DNA of 64,000 nucleotides. Origin: JBBDUG01 sp040904025. GTDB lineage: Bacteria > Patescibacteriota > Minisyncoccia > Phycocordibacterales > SW-6-46-9. The position numbers and the translations under genes are program-made. The DNA is taken from positions 1 through 64,000 of the forward strand of contig JBBDUG010000039.1 of the NCBI GenBank assembly GCA_040904025.1, written 5' to 3'. Numbering within the stretch: position 1 is the stretch's first letter; every line of letters begins with the position of its first letter. Positions 23,845-32,307 of the stretch are shown here, in pieces. Under the pieces are notes generated by a model. That model worked only from the letters and a program-made list of their open reading frames with translations. It was not told where the DNA came from and did no database searches.

Positions 23845-24462
23845 ATGACTGACAACATGAACCCAATATACAACCATCTTATCCCCACTGTGATCGAGAA
23901 GTCACAGTTCGGAGAACGTGCATATGATATATATTCACGTCTCCTCAAAGAACGAATCATCTTTCTGGGAGGACCGATAAATGATGCAGTGGCAAATACA
24001 ATCATTGCACAACTTCTCTTTCTCGAGAACGAAGATTCGGCACGAGATATAAAACTCTATATCAATTCTCCAGGAGGATCGGTAACGGCAACACTGGCAA
24101 TAATAGATACCATGAATCATATTCAACCAGATGTCGCAACATACTGTGTTGGTATCGCTGCATCCGGAGGAGCAATTACACTTGCAGCCGGAGCAAAAGG
24201 AAAGCGCTACGCACTCCCCAACGCTGAGGTCATGATCCACCAGCCACACGGTGGCGCACAAGGACAGGCAACTGATATTGAAATTACAGCAAAACACATC
24301 CTCCAGATACGAGAGCGATTAAATAAACTTCTTGCGGACTTCACCGGACAGAAAATTGAAAAGATACACGATGATGTAGACCGCGACTTCTTTATGATCG
24401 CCGAAGAAGCAAAGAAATATGGAATTGTTGATGAGATCCTCACCAACAAAGAAAAGAAGTAA
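23845..24462 (+). CDS. clpP: ATP-dependent Clp protease proteolytic subunit
   Basis: 205 residues. Serine peptidase that forms a barrel fed by a Clp ATPase. The triad is Ser107 (GIAASGGA), His132 (VMIHQPHGG) and Asp181 (DRDFFM). NSPGGSV is also present. The residue after the nucleophile is Gly where Met is common, a tolerated variant. TATACT (23831-23836) lies 8 bases before the ATG, so the gene may have its own leaderless transcript in addition to read-through from tig, 19 bases upstream. Confidence 0.97.
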   Translation: MTDNMNPIYNHLIPTVIEKSQFGERAYDIYSRLLKERIIFLGGPINDAVANTIIAQLLFLENEDSARDIKLYINSPGGSVTATLAIIDTMNHIQPDVATYCVGIAASGGAITLAAGAKGKRYALPNAEVMIHQPHGGAQGQATDIEITAKHILQIRERLNKLLADFTGQKIEKIHDDVDRDFFMIAEEAKKYGIVDEILTNKEKK

Positions 24463-24482
24463 TACACGCAACAACGCATAAC

Positions 24483-24514
24483 AAAGCCCCAGGGATAAAT
24501 CCCCGGGGCTTTTT
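24483..24514 (+). terminator. Terminator after clpP
   Basis: AAAGCCCC / GGGGCTTT stem continued inward by GGG/CCC across one mismatch, then TTTTT. Confidence 0.88.
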
Positions 24515-24695
24515 GTGTTCGACATCAGAACTCAATTGTCGTAGTATTTAAAGGTACAATCATTTAATCAATAATCAGTGCTGTGGTGCGAATGCAAATA
24601 CGATAGAAACGGATGTTATGAACTCAAAAATAGCTCAACAACAAGAAATAAATGGAATTGAGATAACGTAGCTTTACCGCCACGGCACTACTGAT

Positions 24696-26225
24696 ATGCC
24701 GTTAGAATTAGTCGCAGTCCTACTCACCGTCACCGGAATCATCGGTCTCGGTCTCGGATACTTCCTTAGATGGCTTTTGACGCTCGGGAAACGCGGAACG
24801 CTTGAAATGGACATCAAGGAGCGAATGCTCGAGGCAGAAGAAGAGGCAAAACGTCTCACCTTTGAAGCAGAGCAGAGAGCAGAAAAGATATTAGAAGAGG
24901 CACGAAAAGATATACGAGAAAGAGAAGAGGAGCTCAAAAAGACAGAACGGAGATTGATAAAGAAGGAAGAGCTTCTTGACCAAAGACAGATCGATATCGA
25001 CAGTGAAGTAGATTATATAAAAGAACGTGTAGGAGAAATAAAAGAGCTTCGCGGGGAAGCTGAGAATCTTGTGGAACGCCGTCGAGGAGAACTTGAAAAG
25101 GCAACTGGTCTCTCCACAGAAGATGCGCGAGATGAGCTCCTAAAACAAATTGAGGCTGAATATGAAGAAGATCTCGCTATACGCATCCAAAAACTTGATC
25201 GTGATGCTGAAGAGCGCTTTGAGCGTAAAGCTCGTGAGGTGCTCACAACCGCTGTACATAGGCTAGGAAACAACTTAGAGAGCGATATCCTATCATCCAC
25301 CATCTCACTCCCCTCTGAGGATGTGAAGGGGAAGATAATTGGTCGTGAAGGGAGAAATATAAAAGCGTTTGAACGTGCAACTGGGGTAGAGGTCGTCATC
25401 GACGACACTCCAGAGGTTGTTGTGCTCTCATCTTTCGATCCAGTACGACGTGCTATTGCAAAGCTCGCACTTGAGCGTCTGATAACTGACGGTCGCATTC
25501 AACCTGCACGAATTGAAGAGTTTGTTGAGAATGCGCAAAATGAGATAAATAAGGTTATAAAAGAAAAAGGAGAGGAGGCAGCATACGAATGCGGTATTCT
25601 CTCACTCGATGATCGTGTTATCTCTATCCTCGGTAGACTTCACTTCCGTACCAGTTACGGACAAAATGTACTTGCACATTCAATTGAGGTCTCACATCTT
25701 GCTGGAATGATAGCCGAAGAGATTGGGGCAGATGTCTCTGTCGCAAAGGCGGCGGGGCTCTTGCATGATATTGGGAAAGCCGTTGATCATGAGCTCCCCG
25801 GCACTCATGTTGCTATCGGAATACGAATCCTACAGAAATTTGGAGTGGATAAAAGCATCATAGATGCAATGAAATCACACCATGAAGAACATCCATATGA
25901 GACCTTAGAATCATATATCGTGCAGGTAGCTGATTCCATTTCTGCAAGTCGCCCTGGTGCACGAAGAGACTCACTTGAGAATTACCTCAAACGCCTTGCG
26001 GAACTTGAAGCAATTGCAAATAAGGTCAATGGTGTTGAGAAATCATATGCAATTTCAGCAGGAAGAGAAGTTCGAGTATTTGTCAATCCAGAAGAGATTA
26101 GCGATTACGAAGCTCACCGTCTTGCTCGCAAAATTGCAGAGCAAATTGAAAAAGAACTTCGGTACCCAGGAGAGATAAAGATACACGTTATACGAGAAAA
26201 TAGAGTCGTTGCATTTGCGCGATAG
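24696..26225 (+). CDS. rny: Ribonuclease Y
   Basis: 509 residues, the usual length. Order: N-terminal membrane anchor (about 5-30), long charged coiled coil (about 35-190), KH domain (LPSEDVKGKIIGREGRNIKAF), and HD domain with AGLLHDIGKAVDHE (His357-Asp358) and the downstream HHEEHP motif. Membrane-bound endoribonuclease that starts mRNA turnover. Monocistronic; the 230 bases upstream show no other gene. Confidence 0.96.
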   Translation: MPLELVAVLLTVTGIIGLGLGYFLRWLLTLGKRGTLEMDIKERMLEAEEEAKRLTFEAEQRAEKILEEARKDIREREEELKKTERRLIKKEELLDQRQIDIDSEVDYIKERVGEIKELRGEAENLVERRRGELEKATGLSTEDARDELLKQIEAEYEEDLAIRIQKLDRDAEERFERKAREVLTTAVHRLGNNLESDILSSTISLPSEDVKGKIIGREGRNIKAFERATGVEVVIDDTPEVVVLSSFDPVRRAIAKLALERLITDGRIQPARIEEFVENAQNEINKVIKEKGEEAAYECGILSLDDRVISILGRLHFRTSYGQNVLAHSIEVSHLAGMIAEEIGADVSVAKAAGLLHDIGKAVDHELPGTHVAIGIRILQKFGVDKSIIDAMKSHHEEHPYETLESYIVQVADSISASRPGARRDSLENYLKRLAELEAIANKVNGVEKSYAISAGREVRVFVNPEEISDYEAHRLARKIAEQIEKELRYPGEIKIHVIRENRVVAFAR

Positions 26226-26288
26226 AAAAGGCTTTGTTAAGCCTTGTATAAAGAATATAGAACAAGAGGTTGGCAAAATTGAGTAGAT

Positions 26289-26323
26289 AAAAAAGCATCG
26301 ACTGTGTATGTCTGTGCTTTTTT
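26289..26323 (+). terminator. Probable terminator after rny
   Basis: AAAAAAGCA / TGCTTTTTT stem (26289-26297 with 26315-26323) with a long loop, 64 bases after the rny stop. Confidence 0.65.
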
Positions 26324-26506
26324 CTTTCTCCTATCAATTATGACGTCTATTTAGGTAGAGGCGAAAAGAAGGGGTGGTGTTAAGTAAAGAGAATTTTCTA
26401 TTCCTCTCATTGCGCATTATAGGGCTTAACTGTATACTGGAATTTGGATGATGATAGATGGAAGTGATTCCATCTCACACCATTTACTCGCTAAATATAC
26501 ATTTCC

Positions 26507-26791
26507 ATGTCAGTAAATAAAGCTGCAATTGTAGAAAAGATTCAAGAGGCAACCGGTAGTACTAAAGCAGACGCCGAGCGTGCCATGGGGGCAGTCATCG
26601 ATACAATCGTTGACTCGCTTGCGAGAGAAGAGAAGGTTTCAATCGCAGGTCTCGGTATCTTTGATACCAAGATGCGAAAGGCACGAACCGCTCGCAACCC
26701 TCGCACAGGTGAACCTATTGAGGTTCCTGCGATGCTTGTGCCAAAGTTCCGTGCTGCAAAAGCTCTGAAAGAAGCTGTTCGCGGCGAGTAA
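26507..26791 (+). CDS. hup: HU-family nucleoid protein
   Basis: 94 residues, the HU/IHF size. It starts MSVNKAAIVEKIQEATGSTK, has the core VSIAGLGIFDTKMRKARTAR and the DNA-contacting arm ARNPRTGEPIEVPAMLVPKF, with the intercalating Pro in RNPRTGE. Bends and compacts DNA as a dimer. Own transcription unit with terminator. Confidence 0.96.
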   Translation: MSVNKAAIVEKIQEATGSTKADAERAMGAVIDTIVDSLAREEKVSIAGLGIFDTKMRKARTARNPRTGEPIEVPAMLVPKFRAAKALKEAVRGE

Positions 26792-26806
26792 CTTTGCCCA
26801 CTTACT

Positions 26807-26839
26807 AAAAACACCCAGCTCGTAGAGCCGGGTGTTTTT
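26807..26839 (+). terminator. Terminator after the HU gene
   Basis: AAAAACACCC / GGGTGTTTTT stem with an inner GCTC/GAGC pairing. The A and T tracts suit both strands, so it may also close the convergent gene at 26862. Confidence 0.88.
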
Positions 26840-26861
26840 AGTTTAGAAGAGAAGATTATTA

Positions 26862-27089
26862 TTACTCCCCTGCTCCATCTCCTGAAGGAGTTGCTACTGG
26901 AGTGTTTTCTTCATCGTCATCTGAACCTGCGTCTCCAGATTCAGATTGTGCTGGAGCTGAAGGAGCTGCTGGTGTACTTTGCTCCTCAGAAGAAGAGTCG
27001 TCTCCTCCATTACCGTCAGAGTTTTCCTCTGAAGGTGTTGGGGCTGGTGATGTATTCTGATCGTCCTGTGCCTGTGTGTTGTCTTCCAT
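26862..27089 (-). CDS. Low-complexity acidic protein, doubtful gene
   Basis: 75 residues from the ATG of MEDNTQAQDDQN. Composition is almost entirely Asp, Glu, Ser, Pro, Ala, Gly, Gln and Thr, with no hydrophobic core, so it would be disordered. The minus-strand terminator position directly after the stop supports a real transcript. A 22-codon longer reading exists but looks unlike protein. No function can be proposed. Confidence 0.45.
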   Translation of the reverse strand: MEDNTQAQDDQNTSPAPTPSEENSDGNGGDDSSSEEQSTPAAPSAPAQSESGDAGSDDDEENTPVATPSGDGAGE

Positions 27090-27223
27090 AAGAATATAGG
27101 TGCGGTTAGTGCTAAATAAAAAACGGTCGACAAAGCAACCGTCATTGCTTTCCATTATACATCATTAGAGAGTTATTTTTAGGGATGTGTGGAGAAGAGT
27201 AGAAAGCTCTTTGGTCGTAAAGA

Positions 27224-27601
27224 CTAATTCTTTATCAACAAATCCAGTTCTTTCTTTGCAACTTTAAGAGATTCTTGTGCTTTTTCTATGTATTCCTCTA
27301 CTTCGTTAATCTTTTCTTCCATTTCCTCCCTATTATCCACTTCAAAATGATTCCTTTGCGCTTTCATCTCAGAATCTGGTGTGTCTTTCAATTCTTCTAG
27401 GCTAAATGTAGTTTCATCAGTATCAAAGTAAGACATAGAGGAAAGAGATTCCTCTTTCAGCTCTTCTAGTTTCTTATTCAATTCCCCTATTGTCTGGGAG
27501 TAGTTCTTGATGTCATTGATAAGTCGGAGGACAAGGCTCTCAGCAGCCTTATCGGGATTCAAAGGTCCTTCTTCTGGTGCATTTGGGTTTATCTTTTCCA
27601 T
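27224..27601 (-). CDS. Coiled-coil protein, unknown
   Basis: 125 residues, not recognised. Two helical segments with heptad-like Leu/Ile spacing are visible: about 20-50 (VLRLINDIKNYSQTIGELNK) and 92-122 (EKINEVEEYIEKAQESLKVA), with an acidic linker between. No membrane segment or cysteines. It lies next to tRNA-Gly on the same strand. Confidence 0.6.
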   Translation of the reverse strand: MEKINPNAPEEGPLNPDKAAESLVLRLINDIKNYSQTIGELNKKLEELKEESLSSMSYFDTDETTFSLEELKDTPDSEMKAQRNHFEVDNREEMEEKINEVEEYIEKAQESLKVAKKELDLLIKN

Positions 27602-27637
27602 GATGATATGTAGATTCAGTAGTTAATAAATCGTCTG

Positions 27638-27708
27638 TGCGGGATGCGGGAGTCGAACCCGCGCCCATTGCTTGGAAGGCAATTATTCTACCACTAAACT
27701 AATCCCGC
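27638..27708 (-). tRNA. tRNA-Gly (anticodon TCC)
   Basis: 71 bases. Acceptor GCGGGAT/ATCCCGC with discriminator A, D-arm GTTTAGTGGTAGAAT, anticodon stem ATTGC/GCAAT around CTTCCAA, and T-arm CGGG-TTCGACT-CCCG. The 3' CCA is not encoded (CAG follows). Confidence 0.96.
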
Positions 27709-27756
27709 AGTACGAGAGGATTGTACCAAAATTAGAAGGTTTCTCAATACCTAACC

Positions 27757-28830
27757 TTATTTCTGTACAAACACTGTACGTGTTGGATATGCAAATTCAA
27801 TCCCCTCCTCTTCGAATCTGCGCATAAGTGCCAAGTTTATCTCCTCTTGAATATCCATGTATTCATTGTAATCCGGAGTGAGAATAAAGTATACAACCTC
27901 AAAATTAAGAGAGGAGTCTCCCAACTGTTTAAAGTTCGCACGATCAAATCGAGTTTGTTCAATACCACTAATAATTTCTTCCACTATTTCCCCTATTCTC
28001 CCAACCTTCTCCGCAGGAGTTTGATATGTCACTCCGAAAGAGAATTGAATACGACGCTCTTCCATTCTGCCGTAGTTTTGTATTTTTTCTGAGGTAAGTT
28101 GTCGATTTGAAAATATAAGCTCTTCCCCTGTCAGCGATTGTACGCGCGTTGTCTTTATCCCTATCTTTGTTACCGTTCCTAAATATTCTCCCACTTGTAT
28201 AAAGTCTCCGATAACAAACGGCTTGTCGAAGTGTATAGCAAACGAACTAAAGAGATCACTGAGTATATTCTGAAGTGCGAAAGCTATAGCAATACCGCCG
28301 ACTCCAAGACCGGCGATAAGTGAGGTGACTTCTACTCCGAGATTGTTGAGAATAAAGATAACAACAACAACCCAGAGTGCCCAGCGTACAATTCCTACCA
28401 AGAACCGTGTGGTATAGAGAGATTCCTCCTCCAATTCTGGGGTAACACTGCGTCGCACTACGTAGCGTGTTAGACGTGTAAGAGCACGGATCCCATAGTG
28501 TGCAATCCAAACATAGAGAATTACCGTAAGGGTGGTGAATAACGTTGAATCAAGGGCGAGTGTCGTGATACCCAGGAACAGTGCTATGAAGATATAGAAA
28601 GGTGGACGTATTGAGTGAATTATTTCAATAATGACATCATCAAAATCGGTCTCTGTCTTTTTCGCCCATTTTCGCACTCTGTGCAAGATAACCCGATAGA
28701 CAAGAGCAAACACTCCCCAGAGAACGATAAAAACCGCGGCTGCGTAGAGATACTCAATCGTCGTATTTCCAAAGAAAGCCTCTGCAGCCACATAGCCATC
28801 AATTGCGTTGGTGAATAAATCTTTAAACAT
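27757..28830 (-). CDS. mscS: Small-conductance mechanosensitive channel, MscS family
   Basis: 357 residues. Four or five membrane helices lie in the first 190 residues. The pore-lining helix GLGVGGIAIAFALQNILSD is followed by the MscS beta domain FDKPFVIGDFIQVGEYLGTV and the C-terminal alpha/beta domain. Opens under membrane tension to release solutes on osmotic downshock. Monocistronic, between two tRNA genes. Confidence 0.93.
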   Translation of the reverse strand: MFKDLFTNAIDGYVAAEAFFGNTTIEYLYAAAVFIVLWGVFALVYRVILHRVRKWAKKTETDFDDVIIEIIHSIRPPFYIFIALFLGITTLALDSTLFTTLTVILYVWIAHYGIRALTRLTRYVVRRSVTPELEEESLYTTRFLVGIVRWALWVVVVIFILNNLGVEVTSLIAGLGVGGIAIAFALQNILSDLFSSFAIHFDKPFVIGDFIQVGEYLGTVTKIGIKTTRVQSLTGEELIFSNRQLTSEKIQNYGRMEERRIQFSFGVTYQTPAEKVGRIGEIVEEIISGIEQTRFDRANFKQLGDSSLNFEVVYFILTPDYNEYMDIQEEINLALMRRFEEEGIEFAYPTRTVFVQK

Positions 28831-28898
28831 GTTCCCACCCTATCAGATACTAGCCCTCTATCAACCCTCAGCTTTTTATGATACAGTACTCAATCGTA

Positions 28899-28969
28899 CG
28901 GGGCGTAGCATAATGGTAGTGTACGCGCTTTGGGAGCGCGTGGCCCGGGTTCGATTCCCGGCGCCCCGA
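28899..28969 (+). tRNA. tRNA-Pro (anticodon TGG)
   Basis: 71 bases. Acceptor CGGGGCG/CGCCCCG, D-arm GCATAATGGTAGTGTA, anticodon stem CGCGC/GCGCG around TTTGGGA, T-arm CCGGG-TTCGATT-CCCGG type, discriminator A. CCA is not encoded. Confidence 0.96.
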
Positions 28970-29009
28970 CTAAATACAAAAAGTCTCTTACTATCAGACA
29001 TATTGGCTT

Positions 29010-29160
29010 TTTAGACAAAAAATGGGTATTTAAGGTCATTTATATCGGTCAATCTGGTGTGAATAATATGTCCGATTAACGTAGTTAAGCCATATTTTTA
29101 GGACATTTTGTGGATAAGTGTGTGTATATGTGTATAAAGGACGTCTTTTAGTGTCTTTTC
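29010..29160. other. Non-coding element with DnaA-box-like and GTCTTTT motifs
   Basis: Contains GGACATTTTGTGGATAA (29101-29117), whose end is an exact reverse complement of the DnaA box TTATCCACA, and AAAGGACGTCTTTTAGTGTCTTTT (29137-29159 region), built from inverted and direct copies of a GTCTTT unit. A similar composition recurs at 32111-32195. No gene is visible here. Confidence 0.4.
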
Positions 29161-29170
29161 TTATTCTAAT

Positions 29171-29200
29171 AAAAAACCGCGAATTCTTAATGAATCCGCG
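29171..29200 (-). terminator. Terminator of the 85-residue protein gene
   Basis: Minus strand stem CGCGGATTC / GAATTCGCG (one G-T pair) followed by TTTTTTA. Confidence 0.85.
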
Positions 29201-29225
29201 ACTGTAGGTTTACCTCATCCTCCAC

Positions 29226-29483
29226 TTATCGTATATCGTCAGGAGGAGGAAGTTCGTGTATGGGACCCAGATCTCTCATAGCATCGAGAACCTTTTGGGT
29301 GATTTCGGCTCCAAAAGCCGCGTCATGGAGCTCAAAACGCACATTGTCATCTGTGATGTCATAGCCCAGGTCAGAAAAGGTTTCTGTGATTCCTGGTGGC
29401 CATTGATCTCTAGACGGGTACTTTTCTATAAGCCTCTTCCAGAGAGTAACCGCTTTCTTTTGATTGGTCTTAGTTGGTTCCAT
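29226..29483 (-). CDS. Hypothetical 85-residue protein
   Basis: Not recognised. Soluble, Trp and Pro containing (LWKRLIEKYPSRDQWPPGI, then DAMRDLGPIHELPPPDDIR). A GGGAGG Shine-Dalgarno site lies 6 bases before the ATG, and a good terminator follows. It is a stand-alone unit in the same style as the lipoprotein gene at 18053. No relatives in the window. Confidence 0.65.
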   Translation of the reverse strand: MEPTKTNQKKAVTLWKRLIEKYPSRDQWPPGITETFSDLGYDITDDNVRFELHDAAFGAEITQKVLDAMRDLGPIHELPPPDDIR

Positions 29484-29624
29484 ACAAAACCTCCCGGGGT
29501 TTTATGTAGTTGCAGTGGAACAGTGTATGTACCTATCTGCACATTATCAGACACTAAGAGACATGCACAATACCCCATATAGTGATACACAGGGATGGAA
29601 AATCCTTAGTTTAAAATATTTCTG

Positions 29625-29695
29625 TGCGGGTAGGGAGAATCGAACTCCCGACTCGTCCTTGGCAAGGACGTGTTCTACCACTAAACCATACCCGC
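29625..29695 (-). tRNA. tRNA-Gly (anticodon GCC)
   Basis: 71 bases. Acceptor GCGGGTA/TACCCGC, D-arm GTTTAGTGGTAGAAC, anticodon stem CGTCC/GGACG around TTGCCAA, T-arm GGAG-TTCGATT-CTCC, discriminator A. CCA is not encoded. Two bases beyond its 5' end on the plus strand is the palindrome TTACACGTGTAA. Confidence 0.96.
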
Positions 29696-29725
29696 ATTAC
29701 ACGTGTAACACGTCATATTATAGCC

Positions 29726-30016
29726 TCACCCCCCTAATTCTTCAATTCGTCCGGCAACATAAAAGTCCCGCTGTGTTAGTCCCCCGGCATCATGTGTGGT
29801 GAGCATGAGCACAACCGAGTTATACGACACACAAATATCCGGATGATGATTCTCTTCTTCTGCAATCTCCGCCACTCTATTTACAAACACCATCGCATCA
29901 GAGAAATTCTCAAATTCAAACTCTTTCTGCAAAAGAGAGGTTTCAGTGTCAGCAATCCAACCACTCAGCTCTTTCACCTCTTCTTGGATTTCTTCGTTGG
30001 TAAGTGTTTTTGCCAT
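29726..30016 (-). CDS. phhB: Pterin-4a-carbinolamine dehydratase family protein
   Basis: 96 residues, full length for the family. Signature EENHHPDICVSYNSVVLMLTTHDAGGLT is present in overlapping pieces (HHPD with the two active-site His, then TTHDAGG). The family dehydrates 4a-hydroxytetrahydrobiopterin made by aromatic amino-acid hydroxylases. No hydroxylase is visible here, so the role may be moonlighting or unknown. Flanked by tRNA-Gly and tRNA-Arg on the same strand. Confidence 0.92.
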   Translation of the reverse strand: MAKTLTNEEIQEEVKELSGWIADTETSLLQKEFEFENFSDAMVFVNRVAEIAEEENHHPDICVSYNSVVLMLTTHDAGGLTQRDFYVAGRIEELGG

Positions 30017-30046
30017 ATATACGTATTGTTACATGTATAACCTTTG

Positions 30047-30118
30047 TGCACCCGCCAGGATTCGAACCCGGAACGGCTGATCCGAAGTCAGCTGTGATAT
30101 CCATTTCACCACGGGTGC
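30047..30118 (-). tRNA. tRNA-Arg (anticodon TCG)
   Basis: 72 bases. Acceptor GCACCCG/CGGGTGC, D-arm GTGAAATGGATATCAC, anticodon stem GCTGA/TCAGC around CTTCGGA, T-arm CCGGG-TTCGAAT-CCTGG, discriminator A. CCA is not encoded. Confidence 0.94.
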
Positions 30119-30190
30119 GTTTCAGCCCCGACATAGTATCCCATTAATGGTAATGAAGCAAAATCTATACTACAATCCAATGGAATACAT

Positions 30191-31717
30191 ATGACAGACA
30201 CAATACTCCCGAAGCAAGTAAATATCCCCCACGAGGTTACACAAGTAACAAGTAAGCTCGAAAATGCCGGTTTTGAGGCATATCTCGTAGGAGGCTGTGT
30301 TCGTGATATCCTCATGGGGTTAACTCCCAATGACTGGGATATCACCACAAATGCGACCCCAGAAGAGATAACAGAGATCTTTGAACACTCCCACTACGAC
30401 AACGACTATGGGACAGTGCGTGTGGTAAATGACGATACCGACGATGATTCCCTAAAGGTCATCGAAGTTACCACATATCGCCTTGAGGCAGAATATAGTG
30501 ATTCACGACGACCAGATCACGTAGAATTCAGTGATAAGCTTGAGGATGATCTCAAACGCCGCGACTTTACCATAAATGCATTCGCTTTAAGGGTTCACGA
30601 GAAACATGTTTCACGTGATACCTCTTTTTCTGTTTCCCGTGAAAATCTCACAGACCTCTTCGAAGGACTCCACGACCTCCAATCCCAGCTCATACGCACC
30701 GTTGGTGATCCCGATGAACGTTTCAACGAAGACGCTTTGCGTATTCTCCGGGCAATACGGTTTTCCGTGCAACTCAACTTTCATATAGAAGGACACACAC
30801 TTAAAGCTATCGCGGATCATGCAAATCAGCTCGAAAACATTGCGGTTGAGCGAATTCGAGACGAATTCGTCAAAATTATCATGTCAGATGACCCAAAAAC
30901 AGGTATTGAAGTTGCACATGAAACTGGAGTACTGCGTTATATCATCCCTGAGCTCGAAGAAGCTATCGATATAGAGCAGAACCAGGCTCATGCGTATACT
31001 GTCTGGGAGCACCTACTCAGGAGCCTTCAGGGGGCTGCTGATAAGGGGTGGCCCCTTGAAATACGCCTTGCCGCACTCCTTCACGACATAGCAAAACCAA
31101 AAACACGCCGATATGATGAGGAAAAGGGTGATTTTACCTTCTACGGACATGAGGTTGTCGGTTCACGTGTAACACGCTCTATACTCACACAACTAAAGTT
31201 TCCGAACGAACTCATTGAAACAGTCACCACGTTCGTACGATGGCATATGTTCTTCTCAGACCCTGAAAAGATCACTCTTTCCGCCGTACGACGTCTCATA
31301 CGAAACGTCGGAGGAGACAACGTATGGGATCTCATGAACCTCCGTGTTGCTGACCGTATTGGCACCGGACGGCCCAAAGAAGAGCCATATCGGCTGCGTA
31401 AGTATTACGCAATGATAGAAGAAGCACTTCGTGACCCAGTCTCTGTGGAACAGCTCAAAATTGATGGAAACCGCATCATGGATGTTACAGGTGAAACCCC
31501 CGGACCTCGTCTCGGATGGATGCTTCACGCACTCCTTGAGGAAGTGCTCGACGATCCATCCCTCAACACAGCCGAATATCTTGAAAAACGCACAAAAGAG
31601 CTCTCGGATCTCCCCGATGAAGAGCTTAAAAAGCTCGGTGAACAAGGTAAAGAAGCACGAGAAACTGCAGAGCAAAAGGAAGTCAGAGAGATACGTGATA
31701 AGTTCCACGTGAAATAG
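30191..31717 (+). CDS. cca: CCA-adding tRNA nucleotidyltransferase with HD domain
   Basis: 508 residues. Class II nucleotidyltransferase head: YLVGGCVRDILMGLTPNDWDITTNATPEE, read in parts as GGCVRD, the catalytic DWDIT pair, and RRDFTINA. Then the neck (DPDERFNEDALRILRAIRFS) and an HD-type phosphohydrolase region (AALLHDIAKPKTR). It builds or repairs the 3' CCA of tRNAs, which is essential here because none of the four tRNA genes in the window encodes CCA. A polyA-polymerase relative is possible but less likely by context. TATACT lies 18 bases before the ATG, and there is no Shine-Dalgarno site. Confidence 0.93.
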   Translation: MTDTILPKQVNIPHEVTQVTSKLENAGFEAYLVGGCVRDILMGLTPNDWDITTNATPEEITEIFEHSHYDNDYGTVRVVNDDTDDDSLKVIEVTTYRLEAEYSDSRRPDHVEFSDKLEDDLKRRDFTINAFALRVHEKHVSRDTSFSVSRENLTDLFEGLHDLQSQLIRTVGDPDERFNEDALRILRAIRFSVQLNFHIEGHTLKAIADHANQLENIAVERIRDEFVKIIMSDDPKTGIEVAHETGVLRYIIPELEEAIDIEQNQAHAYTVWEHLLRSLQGAADKGWPLEIRLAALLHDIAKPKTRRYDEEKGDFTFYGHEVVGSRVTRSILTQLKFPNELIETVTTFVRWHMFFSDPEKITLSAVRRLIRNVGGDNVWDLMNLRVADRIGTGRPKEEPYRLRKYYAMIEEALRDPVSVEQLKIDGNRIMDVTGETPGPRLGWMLHALLEEVLDDPSLNTAEYLEKRTKELSDLPDEELKKLGEQGKEARETAEQKEVREIRDKFHVK

Positions 31718-31731
31718 AAAAATATACAAAA

Positions 31732-31749
31732 AGCGCTCGGTTGAGCGCT
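31732..31749 (+). terminator. Weak hairpin after cca
   Basis: AGCGCTC / GAGCGCT with GGTT loop, followed by ATGTTGTTTT; the U tract is poor. Confidence 0.45.
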
Positions 31750-31770
31750 ATGTTGTTTTAATGTGTATAT

Positions 31771-31808
31771 GTTACACGTGACACTGGGATATCAGTTACA
31801 CGTGTAAT
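31771..31808. repeat. Pair of GTTACACGTG palindromic sites
   Basis: GTTACACGTGAC begins at 31771 and GTTACACGTGTAAT at 31795. A third exact core TTACACGTGTAA lies at 29697-29708, and related forms occur at 30028 (GTTACATGTATAAC) and 31160 (GTTCACGTGTAACAC). The 12-base core is its own reverse complement, as expected for a dimeric regulator site. Confidence 0.55.
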
Positions 31809-31820
31809 CTAATTATGATA

Positions 31821-32092
31821 AGCCACTTTCTGCTTCTGAAAAAAAGGAGTTGTGAGGCGAGGTGAGGTGAGGCAAAAAGGTGCGAAGCAACAAGTGGCTG
31901 ACGGAAGCAGGAAGCCCAGCGATGAACTAGTATTCCAAGAGAGCTTTCGACAGCCGAAAAACAAAGTTATTAGGTGCCTCGATAAGCCTCCAGATCGCCA
32001 AACATAAACGCCTCCGTGTGTACGGGCTTGCGCCCTATCTGTGGAAAGAACCTGTCCCAGAGATATCCCTAAGGATAACCATGGGATCTGTC
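31821..32092. ncRNA. Candidate structured RNA region, unidentified
   Basis: A 590-base gene-free stretch (31718-32307) contains strong inverted repeats. AGCCACTT-TC-TGCTTC (31821-31836) pairs with GAAGCA-AC-AAGTGGCT (31884-31899), 14 pairs with a symmetric internal loop; a second GAAGCA at 31903 offers an alternative partner. The loop holds GAGG(CGAGGTGAGGTG)AGGC purine repeats. Further on are GGGC-TTGC-GCCC (32023-32034) and TCCCA..ATATCC/GGATA..TGGGA (about 32055-32086). Neither strand has a convincing reading frame. It is not tmRNA, SRP RNA or a canonical RNase P RNA by conserved motifs. The minus strand has TTTACA-16-TACACT just upstream of 32095. Confidence 0.4.
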
Positions 32093-32307
32093 TTATAGTG
32101 TATTCTCTATTAGACAAATGTAAAGGACATATCTGTGGATAACTAGATGTCTTTTATACTCTCTTTGTCTTTTACGCCTATACTTGTCCTTTTATCTTTC
32201 ATTTTACTTATTTCACCCTCTACATTTAGAACACAATTTTTGCATTGCGCCAACATGCTTTCTCTGCGTAGTATAAAATTGTTATCAATAATATAACGCG
32301 AGGTGAT

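Noticed and set aside
26862..27155. Longer reading of the acidic low-complexity protein
   Set aside because: The extra 22 residues look like translated spacer; even the short form is doubtful and is listed with low confidence.
31821..32092. Identity as RNase P RNA or tmRNA
   Set aside because: Isolated matches such as GGCTTATC on the minus strand exist, but the conserved GGAAAGTCC block of RNase P RNA and the tRNA-like ends of tmRNA are absent on both strands.
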